Assembly: GCA_018064845.1 (NCBI GenBank)
Contig: JAGHUK010000026.1
Span: forward strand, 1 to 33,588
DNA from: Candidatus Hennigella equi
GTDB lineage: Bacteria; Bacillota_I; Bacilli_A; Mycoplasmatales; Mycoplasmoidaceae
Length of the DNA: 33,588 bases
Direction: 5' to 3'
The position numbers and the translations under genes are program-made. This document shows, piece after piece, positions 1 through 10,096 of the stretch (its first letter is position 1; each line of letters starts with the position of its first letter). A model generated the notes under the pieces. That model worked only from the letters and a program-made list of their open reading frames with translations, was not told the origin of the DNA and searched no databases.

Positions 1-834
1 ATTGCTTATGAAGCAGCAACATTGGAATTAAATGATGGTAATATGATTGACCCATTCCATTTAGAGCATTACAACAAGACAGCAACAAATTACAATAGAG
101 ATATTGCGAGCTTCCCTTTGTTAAAAGCAATTTTTGAGCAATTATATGGACGTAGTCCATATTACTCTCCAACTGATATGGGAGTAAATATGATTGGTTT
201 TGCAATTACAAATGATCGCATTTGTCAAGCTGCCGCTAAAAAAGAAATAGTTCGTAGATACTATGGTGCTTTAAAAGATGTATTCTTAGGTAAATATGAT
301 GATAACATAGTTACTAAAGCTGAATATTTAATGCATGATGCCGGCGTTAAAGCTGAAGATAGAGTGTGTGTAAAAGCTTGTTTAGAAAAACAAATTAAAG
401 CTAAAACTCACACAGTTGCTATAGAACTTAAACGTGGAGTTATAGTTACAGGAAAGAAATCTAAAGATTTAACTGCTTCTGCTGCGGCCATTATCAATGC
501 TTTAAAAACATTAGGAAACATTAAGGATGATATTTACTTAATGTCTCCATATGTTCTAGACCCAATTAAGAAAATGAAACACGATTCATTTGGATATAGA
601 GGAAGATTAAATCTATCTGAAGCTTTGATTGCGTTAGCAATTCAATCACTAACAAACCCACTTGCTGCTATCGCGCTTAAGCAATTACCTTTATTAAGAG
701 GAACACAAGCACATGCAAGTTGCATTTTGATGCAAGCTGAACAATTGGTGTTTAAAAAGCTAGGCATAAACATAACTGAACAAGCTTGTTCTTATATTTC
801 AGCCTTACGAATTGAAAAAGAAAAAGAGGAATAA
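1..834 (+). CDS. DUF1846 (UPF0371) family protein, 3' part
   Basis: The reading frame is open from the first base of the window, so the true start lies upstream. About 277 C-terminal residues are visible, beginning IAYEAATLELNDGNMIDPFH. I recognise the DUF1846/UPF0371 family from NDGNMIDPFHLE, SPTDMGVNMIG and SPYVLDPIKKMKHDSFGYRG. The biochemical role is not established to my knowledge; these are cytosolic proteins of about 500 residues in Firmicutes and some mollicutes. There is no transmembrane segment in the visible part. The TAA stop forms the loop of a terminator hairpin that also serves the convergent pduL. Family assignment is fairly sure; function is not claimed. Confidence 0.8.
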   Translation: MAYEAATLELNDGNMIDPFHLEHYNKTATNYNRDIASFPLLKAIFEQLYGRSPYYSPTDMGVNMIGFAITNDRICQAAAKKEIVRRYYGALKDVFLGKYDDNIVTKAEYLMHDAGVKAEDRVCVKACLEKQIKAKTHTVAIELKRGVIVTGKKSKDLTASAAAIINALKTLGNIKDDIYLMSPYVLDPIKKMKHDSFGYRGRLNLSEALIALAIQSLTNPLAAIALKQLPLLRGTQAHASCILMQAEQLVFKKLGINITEQACSYISALRIEKEKEE

Positions 835-845
835 TTCCTCTTTTT
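821..845. terminator. bidirectional Rho-independent terminator between DUF1846 gene and pduL
   Basis: An 11-bp stem (AAAAAGAGGAA at 821-831, TTCCTCTTTTT at 835-845) closes a 3-nt loop that is the TAA stop codon of the upstream gene. T runs lie on the 3' side on both strands, so it can end both convergent transcripts. Confidence 0.85.
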
Positions 846-1439
846 TTATTTAACGATATGACCCATTACGGTGCCAGAGCAGTTAGCAGCATTTGATTCA
901 TCTGTATCAATGTGCATTGCTAGTTTGTATGTTGGTTTAACTCTAACTACTGTGTCATCAAAGATTAACTTACGATCTTTAGTGTTCACTTCTACTTTTA
1001 CAATGTCACCATTGTTAACACCTAATTCTTGTGCATCTTCTGGTGTCATATGTACGTGTCTTTTAGCAACAATTAAACCTTCTTTAAGTTCTACTTTACC
1101 AGCAGGACCAACAATTGTAATTGGAGCAGAACCTTCAATGTGTCCTGATTCTCTAATAACAACAGGAACTTTTAATCCTCTTGCATCAGTTGCAGATACT
1201 TCAACTTGGTTGTGATCTCTAACTGGGCCAAGGATTGAAACACCTTTTAACATAGTGTTTTGTCCAGTTTTAGGATTAACAGGACCTACTAGGTCAACTT
1301 TTGTACCACTTAAAAATTCTCCTGGTTGTAATAATGGTTTCTTAACTTCTAATTTAAAACCAGCACCACAAAGAACTTCCAATGTTTCTTGTGTAACATG
1401 TACGTGTCTAGCACTAGTTTCAACAATAAATTCTTTCAT
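846..1439 (-). CDS. pduL: PduL-type phosphate acyltransferase (phosphotransacetylase/phosphotransacylase)
   Basis: The 197-residue protein matches the PduL family, which interconverts acyl-CoA plus phosphate with acyl-phosphate plus CoA and is unrelated in fold to classical Pta. The two characteristic His-rich strands are visible: SARHVHVT (H12, H14) and AKRHVHMTPEDA (H128, H130). A third His lies in KLAMHIDTDESNAA (H176). These fit the metal-binding histidines known in PduL. GPVRDHNQVEVSATDA (residues 71-86) is the conserved region with the Arg proposed to bind phosphate. There is no N-terminal encapsulation peptide, so it is a free cytosolic enzyme, probably feeding an acetate kinase for ATP synthesis. 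The start is fixed by AGGAGAG (1450-1444) just upstream. It is divergent from coaD, a CoA biosynthesis gene. Confidence 0.88.
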   Translation of the reverse strand: MKEFIVETSARHVHVTQETLEVLCGAGFKLEVKKPLLQPGEFLSGTKVDLVGPVNPKTGQNTMLKGVSILGPVRDHNQVEVSATDARGLKVPVVIRESGHIEGSAPITIVGPAGKVELKEGLIVAKRHVHMTPEDAQELGVNNGDIVKVEVNTKDRKLIFDDTVVRVKPTYKLAMHIDTDESNAANCSGTVMGHIVK

Positions 1440-1443
1440 TTTT

Positions 1444-1450
1444 CTCTCCT
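1444..1450 (-). promoter_or_regulatory. Shine-Dalgarno of pduL
   Basis: AGGAGAG on the minus strand, 4 nt before the ATG at 1439. It is one of the stronger ribosome binding sites in this window and supports the chosen start. Confidence 0.7.
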
Positions 1451-1473
1451 ATTAATAATAATTTTAACATATT

Positions 1474-1501
1474 CTAATAATATATTAAAATATATTATTA
1501 G
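1474..1501. repeat. inverted repeat, 13-bp arms, in the pduL/coaD divergent region
   Basis: The left arm CTAATAATATATT (1474-1486) is matched perfectly by the complementary right arm (1489-1501), with a 2-nt AA spacer. It sits between the two divergent starts and ends 9 nt before the coaD ATG. It overlaps -10-like TATTAT/TATATT sequences on both strands, so it may be a symmetrical divergent promoter or an operator. Confidence 0.7.
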
Positions 1502-1510
1502 GTAAGATTT

Positions 1511-1951
1511 ATGCTAAACAAAACTAATGCAATGTTTCCCGGATCTTTCAATCCTATACATAGCGGACATTTAGATATTATTAAAAGAGCAAGTAAAATT
1601 TTTAACAAGTTTTATGTTGTTGTTTCTATTAACGATTACAAACCGCAAAAAACTAGTTGCAAGGTTAGATTAGCTAATGCAAAAAAGGCTGTAGATAAAC
1701 TACATTTAAAAAATGTTAAAGTTGTTGGTAACAAAGGATTAACAGTTCAATTTGCTAAAAAACACAACATTACAGTTATTGTTAGAAGCATTAGAAATGC
1801 ACAAGACGCTGTCTATGAAATTGATATGGCGAAAGCAAACCATAGTTTGAATAATAAGATTGAAACTATGATTATGCTTCCCAAAGATGAGCTAACTCAT
1901 TTATCATCTACAGCTTTAAGATATTTAAAAGACGCTAAGAAGAGAAAATAA
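1511..1951 (+). CDS. coaD: phosphopantetheine adenylyltransferase
   Basis: CoaD transfers AMP from ATP to 4'-phosphopantetheine, giving dephospho-CoA, the penultimate step of CoA synthesis in the cytosol. The 146-residue protein is slightly shorter than the usual ~160. The nucleotidyltransferase motif is clear: FPGSFNPIHSGH with H17 and H20 of the HxGH signature. IVRSIRNAQDAVYEIDMA and the C-terminal LSSTALRYL (the ISSTxxR equivalent) match CoaD. The ATG at 1511 follows a weak AGG at 1500-1502. The TAA stop overlaps the mutM ATG by one base, so the two are translationally coupled. It faces pduL, whose product uses CoA. Confidence 0.92.
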   Translation: MLNKTNAMFPGSFNPIHSGHLDIIKRASKIFNKFYVVVSINDYKPQKTSCKVRLANAKKAVDKLHLKNVKVVGNKGLTVQFAKKHNITVIVRSIRNAQDAVYEIDMAKANHSLNNKIETMIMLPKDELTHLSSTALRYLKDAKKRK

Positions 1952-2781
1952 TGCCAGAATTTCCTGAAGTTAGAACATTTATTAATCATTTGAAAAAACA
2001 ACATTTGTTAGGCCAAGAAGTAACAAAAGTTAATTTTATTGATCCAAAAGTATTAAAAAATAGCAACCCAAAAACTTTTTCTAATTTCATAATTGGTGAA
2101 AAGTTTGAAGATATTGATCAAATTGGTAAATTAATTGTCATATCTTTATCAAATGATAAATATTTAACTATTCATTTAAGAATGGAAGGTAAATTATTTT
2201 TTGTTGATTCATCATTAAAACCAGATAAATTTACAATGGTTGAAATGATATGTGGTAAAAAGAAACTTATATATTTAGATTTTAGAAAATTTGGTACTTT
2301 CTATATTTATAAATCAAAGAAGGAATTTTTAGAATCTGACGAAGTCAGTAAAATTGGACTTCAACCATTTGATCATAAATTGACAGCTTCATATTTATTA
2401 GATAACTTTGATGGAAAGTCACAAGCAATTAAAACAACATTATTGGATCAAACTATTATTGCTGGTATTGGCAACATCTATGCTGATGAGATTTTGTTTG
2501 CTTGTAAGATTAATCCTTTAAGAAAAACAAAGTCTTTAACTAAGCAAGACTGTCAAAACATAATTAATGCATGCAGAAGAATAATGAAGGACGCTATTAG
2601 TCATAGCGGTACAACAGTCTCATCATTTGCATTTGCTCCTAGTCACGCAGGAAGCTACCAAAAATATTTGAAAGTACACACAAGATCAAATCAACCATGT
2701 ACGGTTTGCAAGACTAAGATTAAAAAAATAACTGTAAATGGCAGAGGAACATATTATTGCCCTAGATGCCAAGCAAAATAA
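1951..2781 (+). CDS. mutM: formamidopyrimidine-DNA glycosylase (Fpg/MutM)
   Basis: This 276-residue base-excision repair glycosylase/AP lyase removes 8-oxoguanine and ring-opened purines. The N terminus PEFPEV carries the catalytic Pro2 and Glu3 exposed after Met removal. The internal LDQTIIAGIGNIYADEILF is the helix-two-turn-helix signature. The C terminus has a complete zinc finger with C250, C253, C270 and C273, and the DNA-contacting Arg lies in NGRGTYYCPRCQ. The start codon overlaps the coaD stop (TAATG). The downstream hairpin at 2782-2798 ends the transcript. Length and all key residues are normal, so this should be an active enzyme. Confidence 0.96.
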   Translation: MPEFPEVRTFINHLKKQHLLGQEVTKVNFIDPKVLKNSNPKTFSNFIIGEKFEDIDQIGKLIVISLSNDKYLTIHLRMEGKLFFVDSSLKPDKFTMVEMICGKKKLIYLDFRKFGTFYIYKSKKEFLESDEVSKIGLQPFDHKLTASYLLDNFDGKSQAIKTTLLDQTIIAGIGNIYADEILFACKINPLRKTKSLTKQDCQNIINACRRIMKDAISHSGTTVSSFAFAPSHAGSYQKYLKVHTRSNQPCTVCKTKIKKITVNGRGTYYCPRCQAK

Positions 2782-2798
2782 AAAAGGCAGAGCCTTTT
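2782..2798. terminator. bidirectional terminator between mutM and the ABC ATPase gene
   Basis: AAAAGGC (2782-2788), loop AGA, GCCTTTT (2792-2798). It lies between two convergent stop codons and has a stem symmetric enough to work in both directions, although the T run is short on both sides. Confidence 0.65.
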
Positions 2799-4227
2799 AG
2801 TGTGTTGAAGACCAATCTAATTCTTCAACCGATTTACGTTTTTTATTTTCGTAATTTTGAGCAATATAACCTGAGTTAACTTTTATTACTCTTGATGCCA
2901 AGTCTGCAAAGATTGGATTGTGTGTAACAATAATAACTGTTGTATTGTAGTTTTTATTAATATCAACAAATAGTTGAAGAATTTGTTTAGACATTTCTTC
3001 ATCTACTGCACCAGTTGGCTCGTCTCCAAAGACGATAGCTGGGTTTTTAGCCATAGATCTAGCTACAGATACACGTTGTTGTTGACCGCCAGATAATTCA
3101 TAAGGGAATTTCTTAGCATGTTCAGACATACCAACAGTTTTTAATAGATCATCAATATTTAATCTTTTAGATTTATCTGATTGTAAGTTTCAACCAATCT
3201 CTACATTTTCTCTAACATTAAGGTTTGGTAACAAACCATATTGTTGGAAGATGTAACCAATGTTATCTTTTCTAAATTGAGTTAATTGGTTGTCTGTCAT
3301 CTTGATAAGGTTATTACTATTTACAATGGTTTTACCATATGTGGCTTTGTCCATACCAGACATAATGTTTAGTAATGTTGTTTTTCCAGAACCAGATGGA
3401 CCAAGAATAACGACAAATTCACCTTGCTTAATTTTTAGATCAAAACCCTTTAATACTTTTGTTGCCATTCATTTGTTGTAATAGTATTTTGTTAAGTTTT
3501 CAAAATCAATTACATATTCAGAGTGAACTGCAGGAACAAAATTTTTATTTGTCTTATGAGACAATTGGTCAAATCTTTTGATAAGTTTAGCATATTGCAT
3601 TGATCTAAATGTTTCATCTAAACTAGATTTTCTATCTTTGCAAGCAGTAATTTTCTTTTCTAGAATAGCGGCTTGTTTAACTCAATAGTCTTCAGGTTTT
3701 TTCTTATCACTAAAATTAAACTTACCTTTAATGATTTGGTTAACAACTTCTAATTCGAATTCAAATCTTCTCAAGTTTGAATTATTTTGAGCTAAGGTTT
3801 TTAGTCTATTTGCAGGGAAGTAATTATCTTTAAACTCCTTATTTTCATAGGCTGAAACAATTGCATATAGTTCATCTGCTGTCATTTTGCTTCTTTTACC
3901 ACTTGCACAATTATGATCATATAAAAGAAGGTTAATGTATTTAGATAGCTTTGATTTTAAAATCAATATATTATTTTCTGCTTCAGCTAATTTTTTACTT
4001 GCAATTTTTTTGTTAGAGTATCTTTCTAGATTAGTTATAGAAGGAATAGCATTAAAAGTTTTCTTTGCGCTAGTTAGTTGAGCAAAAGCATCGCGATAAA
4101 TATTAAGATAATGAGATAAATGTTCAACATTTTTCATCATTATTCTTTTCTTTTTACCGTTTGGTATATTGTTTAAGTTTTTTAATTCATTTACTGATGT
4201 AAATACTTTTTTTCCACTTTTATTCAT
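2797..4227 (-). CDS. ABC transporter ATPase with long N-terminal extension (MacB/LolD-like NBD)
   Basis: With UGA=Trp (for example VEIGWNLQ and EDYWVKQ) this is a single 476-residue protein. Residues about 240-460 form a complete ABC nucleotide-binding domain of the MacB/LolD/FtsE type: Walker A GPSGSGKT (276-283), signature LSGGQQQR (378-385), Walker B AIVFGDEP (E403) and switch His436 in VTHNP. Residues 1-240 are an extra, charged, probably helical region with no motif I recognise, joined by VIDFENLTKYYYNKW. The gene follows the giant permease with its AGGAG site overlapping the permease stop, so they form one operon and surely one transporter. The family (MG467/MG468-like pairs of M. genitalium) has no firmly known substrate. 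The NBD should be active. Confidence 0.9.
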
Positions 4228-4233
4228 AATGCT

Positions 4234-4238
4234 CTCCT
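4234..4238 (-). promoter_or_regulatory. Shine-Dalgarno of the ABC ATPase, inside the permease stop
   Basis: Minus-strand AGGAG uses the last two bases of the permease TAG stop and lies 6 nt before the ATPase ATG, coupling translation of the two subunits. Confidence 0.65.
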
Positions 4239-7200
4239 ATTTTATTTGATCAACTAATCTATTTCTCTTCAATGATACAAATCCAATTGCATAAGTACCA
4301 ATTAGGATTATTCCTATACCGCCCATAGCGGCCACATAGTATCACCATTTTTGGGTTACATCAACCAAGATGTTAGCTGTGTTGAAGATAATTGTTTGGT
4401 AACCTAGCGTTAACCCAAATGATAATGGTATAGCCAACATTAGACCAATGAAGATTGTTGGGATGAATAGTGCTAAGATAGACATTAAATTCTTAGCGTC
4501 AGAATATCCTAATGCTTTTAACATTGCTGCCATTCGTTTAGAGTCTGAAATAATTAAGTTAGAAATGATGGCCACAATAATTATTGTGATTGGAATAATA
4601 ATTGCCATAATTGATGTTTCAGCTAAATCAAATGTTGAGATTAAATTTGAATAGATTAAGTCGCTTGCTGCAACATCCATCGCACCACGCATGGCAGTAA
4701 TCATTGTTGTGTCACCATAAACACTAGTTATTGCAGCAATGAAATCTTCAATAATACTTGCATACTTTGTTGGAGAAATTCTTCCACTAATCCTATCAGC
4801 ATTAGCTTCATAATATTTATGATCATCAATTCCTGTCATTAAGTTAGCTATTGATAAGTTATTACCAAATGCTAGTAACTCAGCAAATTTGTTAACCGAA
4901 CCACTAGATTGGTATACAGATGTTCCTGGATACATTCCTGTATATGAATACAATGACAAACCATTAGTAATAGGCTTGCCTTCTTTGTTTTGTGTATACA
5001 CACCATTGAAACCAATTGGTACTTTTATATCAAACCTAGATAATTTAGCAGTTGATAATGATTCATCAATAATAGGATCAACTATAGTTGAACCATTAGT
5101 GAATGTGTATATTGAGATGTTGTTTGGATTATCTGAACCAATACCTGACAAATCTGCTAAATGCGGTCTTTTTTCTGATCAATCAGAGAATGTGTAATTT
5201 CCAAAGACATCTACCTCTGGCACAGACCACATCATGTATTTGTGAGTTTTATTTCATGAAACACCATTAGGTAGTCCTAAAATGTTATTTGCACGTTGTT
5301 GAGTTGTATAGAATGCCTCGTCATTTGTACCTTGAGAAACACCAACAACCACGAATTGATAATTATTATCATATGTTTTTTCTTTATGTAATTGTTGCTC
5401 AAAACGATCAACAGTGTTAGAAACATTTATACACATCTTATCTCCAACCTTTAGGTTGTATTTGTGTGCCGCATAAGAGTTAACGATTAGAGGGTGTAAA
5501 TTTTCATCAACATTATATTTGTTAATATAGTTTTGATCAAACAATCAATTATTAAGATTATTACCCTTTTTATCAGTTAACTTAATATATTGAGAGTCTT
5601 GAACGATACCTTCAATCTTAATTTCGTGAGATGCATCAAAACTATGATTGTTTGATAAATTAACTATATTTCCAGAAATATAAGTATATGTTTCATCTTT
5701 TTTATCACCATCTTTTAGGTTTCAATTTAAAGGAAGGTTACCATAAGCGATAGGGTATTCCATTTCAATCATTTCTTGGTTTGAATAAATGGTTTTTAAT
5801 AAATTAATGAAATCAGAATTGAATGCCATTAATAGATATCCAACAACTGACATATCTGTTTTTAAAGTATATGTATCTGATTCTTTATCATAATTAAAGA
5901 ATGCGGAATATTGAGGATATTCATGTCCTGCCTTATTAATAATTTTGTTGTAACTATCAGCAGCTATATTACGAGAGTTGGCAGGCATTAATGCTAGCGC
6001 TATTTCTCATGGGTTCGATGAAGCTACGCCAGGTAAACCAATGTTGTAGTCAAGAGTTAATCTTGTACAAAGTTTATTTTGTAAATAAAGTAAGTCTTGA
6101 TTTTGTCCAGTTGAGTCAGACAAATTAGGAATCATTAAGTTACCATAGTGACCAATTGCATCTGCATAAGATGGTTCACCATATAAAGCCATTAATGGTC
6201 CAGTAATAAAGTTTCTTGAATATGGTTTAGTAAGTTCACGATAGAAATCAACACCTTGTGTTGTGTGTCAATCTGGAGAACCCTCAACGTTAGTGTTTCA
6301 TAACACATTAAACATATATTGTGTTGGATCGCTTCAACCAAATCCGGTGTTTGTTCTGTCTTCTTGTTTTTTTGAATAATCGTAAACAGAATAAACAGAA
6401 CCACTAGAAGTTGGTGTTGTTAATTCTAGATTAAAGCTATAGTCAAATTGACTAGAGTTAGTAACTCTAGATGAATTTAGTTTATCAAATGTTGTAAAAG
6501 CAAAGACAAGTGATGACATTGTCAAGCACGTCATTGCGGCTAACATTATTAATCTACTTATAGAGTTAAATGCTAATGCAACTCTAAATCTTGTTAGAAC
6601 ACTAAAGTGTTTAAATGGTTTTTTAGCTATTCTACTAAAACTATTTGTTTTAAATTCAGATCCAGCCTTCATTAGTTCTACAGAATTAACACGTAGAACT
6701 AATAGCGTAGTAACAAAACAAATAATACTAAAGATAATAAATGGAACAAAGATACATGATAAGAATGATATCCAGTTGAATTTAATTAATGGTGTCGGCA
6801 GCATTCAGTAATTACTGAACAACGATAGTGCAGCTGCTTGTAAACCTAAACCAGTTAAATAAGCTGCTATACCACCAATTAATGCAGGAACTAAAGCAAA
6901 AGGTAATAAAGAAAGTCCAATCTTTCATTTTTTAATACCATTGGCTCTCATAATACCAATATTTACTCTGTTATTTTCCACATAACGTTTAATAATAACA
7001 AAACATATTACTAAACACAAGATTCCAATAAATGAACATAAGATTACTGAAACTATTTCAACAACCTTAACTAGGCCTGGTAAATATGCAACTCTAAAAC
7101 CCGAACAGTTTAATAAGTTGCTAGTGTCATTAGCAAAATAAGCTGATTTAACATTATCCGGGAAAATCATAGCTTGTTGTGCTCATGTATTAATTTCATT

Positions 7201-9198
7201 AATAATGGCTTGCCGTCTAATGCTATTAACACTAGGTTTAAATCTAGCAACTAGGTAATCTTCAACTGTTGAGTTAACAAATGCTAACTTAATTGAGTTA
7301 TAACCACTATCGTTTGTATAAACTAAACATTCAGTTTTAGTATTTGGTGTTGGTCTTGATATATCAACAACAGGATACATGAAGTCTGGGGTTAAACCGC
7401 AACCTCAAATAATTTCGTTGTAACCACCACAATTTGAAATAAATTGTTTACCAATACCATTTCATTGTCCTGGTTTTGTTCCTCTTTCAATTACAATTGG
7501 ATCAGCATATGGAATGTCATAAGACATTTCGGTTCATGTGCTTTTAGTTGAAGGATCCACTCAGAAAGAGAATTGATTTTGGTTTAAGCTATTAAATCAT
7601 TCAACAGCTTCACTTTGGTCAATTTCTCCGCTAGGGTATCTATCATAAACAGCAAAATATCATTCTCTAAATGGTTTAAAACCATTTAGCATTGATGGAT
7701 CGATAACTCTTTTGCCGTTTTTTTCCATATGTTGTGGATTAACAATAGCAAATTTAGAAGTTCAGTTAGAAATAGTACAAGTTTGTGGAGTACCAGTAGC
7801 TTCTACTCAACTATACACAACATTACCGTTCGCACTAATAGTTACTGATTCTGCAGCACCTAAATATCAATTTGATAGGTAATATTCATAATACTCAGGA
7901 ATAGTGCTTGGAGGTAAAAGAGGAGTCATTAAGCTGTGATAATATTGAGTTGGGTTTAAATCAACAGCAGCTAATGCTTTTAATGTGTTATCTAAAGCAT
8001 CTGTTGATCGATCAGCAGCATACATTCTCTTAAATCTAATTTGTAAAATTTGTGAATAAGCAAATTGAGCTTCTTTAGCATCGTCGCCGTCTCAACTCTT
8101 GATTTCATCAAGAGAATATAGAGGGAATGTTGCAACATCATTAAAATCAGTAGGGATGGTAATAATTGGTCCCACAGCAGGTTCAAGTGTTGAGCCCGGT
8201 TCTAAAACATTACCATCTGTATCATAAATAGTAACTTCAGAATTGTATGGCGCTCAATCATCTACAGAGAATAATTGGTTTCCCCTTCTTCCATAGCTAT
8301 CGCTGAATAAAACCATTTTATCGATTGTATCTTCAGGATTAGAATCAATAATTTTGTAGAAGATATTATCTTTAGTTGCTGTAACGTTGATAGATTTGAA
8401 AAATCTATGTTCAACTTCATCAGCATATTTCTTATCTAAGTGTAACGCTAATGGAGTGTCAGTTGTAGTCATTACTGAATATATGTTTTGAGTTTGAGAG
8501 CTTAAGAAAGATAAACAATCTTGGTAGTCATCAGCAAAAATATTATTTTCTGCTAATGATTCCATTTGTTCGTCTGTAGGTTCTGTTCCAGCATTTCATG
8601 AGTCTAAAATGCTTTGTAAATCTGTTACATATGTTGGAACAACATCATATTGAGCAACAATTTTAATGTAGAAATCAACTAGTCTACTATCACTCTTTTG
8701 CTCTGCAAAAGAAGCATATAGACCAGTTGATGTTTTAGAGTCTAATTTTAAATGATAAGTTCTAGAGAATTTATTATCTGATAATTTTTGTTGTTCAGGA
8801 ATTGCATAGTATGCCTTAACAGAAGTTTCACCTTCTCTAATTTCTGGTAAACCTTTTACGTGATATAAATCATTTGTTGTTAGCAATTCAGATAATGATG
8901 GGTCACGAAGTGAATTATAAACAGTATATACGGGATCAGCATCATTTGTATCATAGTAAGAAAAACCTTTTGTATAAGGTGCATAGCTAGCCGTACCAAC
9001 TTCATATAATTCAGAAGCAGTGAAATCGTGAAGTCTACCTCTTTGTGCCAAAGACGTATATTCATTTTTGATATTAGTTGTTGTGTTAGACATAACACAG
9101 AAGACACCTAAACCAAAAAATAACAAAAAGATTAAGCCAATAATGGAAATCTTATTATTTTTGAATGATCTAATAACGTTTTTGACTAGATTCTTCAT
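4237..9198 (-). CDS. giant FtsX/MacB-type ABC transporter permease, 1653 aa
   Basis: I checked the reading frame across the window and it is open over 4962 nt with UGA=Trp. Hydrophobicity suggests eight transmembrane helices in a duplicated FtsX layout: TM1 about 17-37, TM2 712-738, TM3 762-788, TM4 809-835, TM5 882-902, TM6 1529-1550, TM7 1571-1597 and TM8 1618-1643. Two very large outside domains (about 670 and 620 residues) follow TM1 and TM5. After TM2 and TM6 lie the cytoplasmic coupling elements NIGIMRANGIKKWKIG and RMAAMLKALGYSDAK, typical of FtsX permeases (the 'LKALG' motif). The product should pair with the downstream ATPase. By analogy with MacB/LolCE it would move or extract lipoproteins, peptides or lipids at the outer face rather than import nutrients; the substrate is unknown. 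No strong Shine-Dalgarno precedes the ATG. Confidence 0.88.
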
Positions 9199-9208
9199 AT
9201 CTTTACTA

Positions 9209-9231
9209 TTTTATATTATTTTAATATAAAA
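9209..9231. repeat. 10-3-10 A/T inverted repeat in the permease/PAP2 divergent region
   Basis: TTTTATATTA (9209-9218), spacer TTT, perfect complement 9222-9231. The TATATT inside each arm could act as a -10 box on either strand; the minus-strand copy would start transcription about 17 nt before the permease ATG. Confidence 0.6.
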
Positions 9232-9250
9232 AAGTTAAATCATTATTTAG

Positions 9251-9279
9251 TTAAAGAATTGAATATATATATATATAAT
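9251..9279 (+). promoter_or_regulatory. promoter of the PAP2 gene pair, with an AT repeat in the spacer
   Basis: -35-like TTAAAG (9251-9256), 17-nt spacer, perfect -10 TATAAT (9274-9279). The predicted start of transcription is at or next to the ATG at 9286, giving a leaderless mRNA. The spacer carries seven AT dinucleotides, partly overlapping the -10 box. Confidence 0.6.
9263..9277. repeat. (AT)7 dinucleotide tract
   Basis: Seven AT units plus one A lie between the -35-like and -10 hexamers of the PAP2 promoter. Slippage by one unit would change the spacer by 2 bp. Confidence 0.75.
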
Positions 9280-9285
9280 TTGACA

Positions 9286-10095
9286 ATGAAGAGATTTTTT
9301 CAATTTATTTGAACACAAATAAAGCGTGTTCCTTGATATGGATGGTTAGCCGGGATTGCTTGTATTGGTATTTCTGCCGGATTGTATAACTTGGCCAAAC
9401 CAATTATAACAGCTTGATCACACAGTTGAAGAGTAGAACCAATTATTGTTGGACTTGACACAAAGATACCATTAGTACCATACTTTTTTGTTGAAATATA
9501 TTTTTGTTATTTTGCATTAGCATTTTTTGGTCCTGTTGTTTGTTCTGTCACGCAAAAAGAACATTTCTTAACGACAGTCATTTCTATATTGGTATGTGAA
9601 ATAATTGTATTTTTATTATGATCGTGTTGTCCTTCATATATGGATCGAAATCATGTTGCTGGTGTGCCAATAGATGGATACGGTAGTTTGATAGAAGCTG
9701 TTAAAGATAAAAAAGGTTTATCATATTTTTTGATGAAAGTTTTACTTCGTACTGATGGTGGAGCTGATAACTACAATTTGTTCCCTTCATTCCATTGCGG
9801 GCTAATAACTTTTTGTTATTTAGGAGTTATGAATAGAAAAGAACTAAAAATAGGGTCAAGAATTTTCTGATTAGTAATGGCTATATTAGTTTGTTTGTCA
9901 ACAAACTTTACTAAACAACATTATTTCTTCGATTTAGTTACTGGTGTTTTATTATCAGTACTTGTCTTTGGTATCTTCAAATGAATTAACCCAGGAAAAC
10001 ATATTTTAAAGAAATGTCCCAACTTTTTAATTATTGAAAAGTTAAATTGAACACACGAAAAAATAACTAAAAAATCATTTAAGTCAGGTAAATAG
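9286..10095 (+). CDS. PAP2-superfamily membrane phosphatase/phosphotransferase, paralogue A
   Basis: A 269-residue integral membrane protein (UGA=Trp) with about six hydrophobic helices. It carries the PAP2 C2 and C3 motifs in the variant seen in inositol-phosphotransferase-like members: PSFHCG (H170) and TNFTKQHYFFD (H212, D216), in place of PSGH and SRxxxxxHxxxD. These residues form the phospho-His intermediate and relay in the superfamily. Likely substrates are lipid phosphates, or a phospholipid headgroup in a transfer reaction, at the membrane outer face; which one cannot be told. The ATG lies 6 nt after a TATAAT box with no Shine-Dalgarno. The paralogue at 10097 starts one base after the TAG stop. 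Confidence 0.8.
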
Positions 10096-10096
10096 T

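Noticed and set aside
871-1455. Plus-strand open frames opposite pduL.
   Set aside because: They are antisense shadows of a well-conserved gene, with no ribosome site and no recognisable protein.
4448-5197. Plus-strand open frames inside the permease gene.
   Set aside because: Antisense shadows; the minus-strand frame is continuous and has FtsX-type features.
7992-8186. Alternative minus-strand frame in the permease, suggesting a frameshift.
   Set aside because: The main frame reads through 7381-8253 without a stop, so no frameshift is needed.
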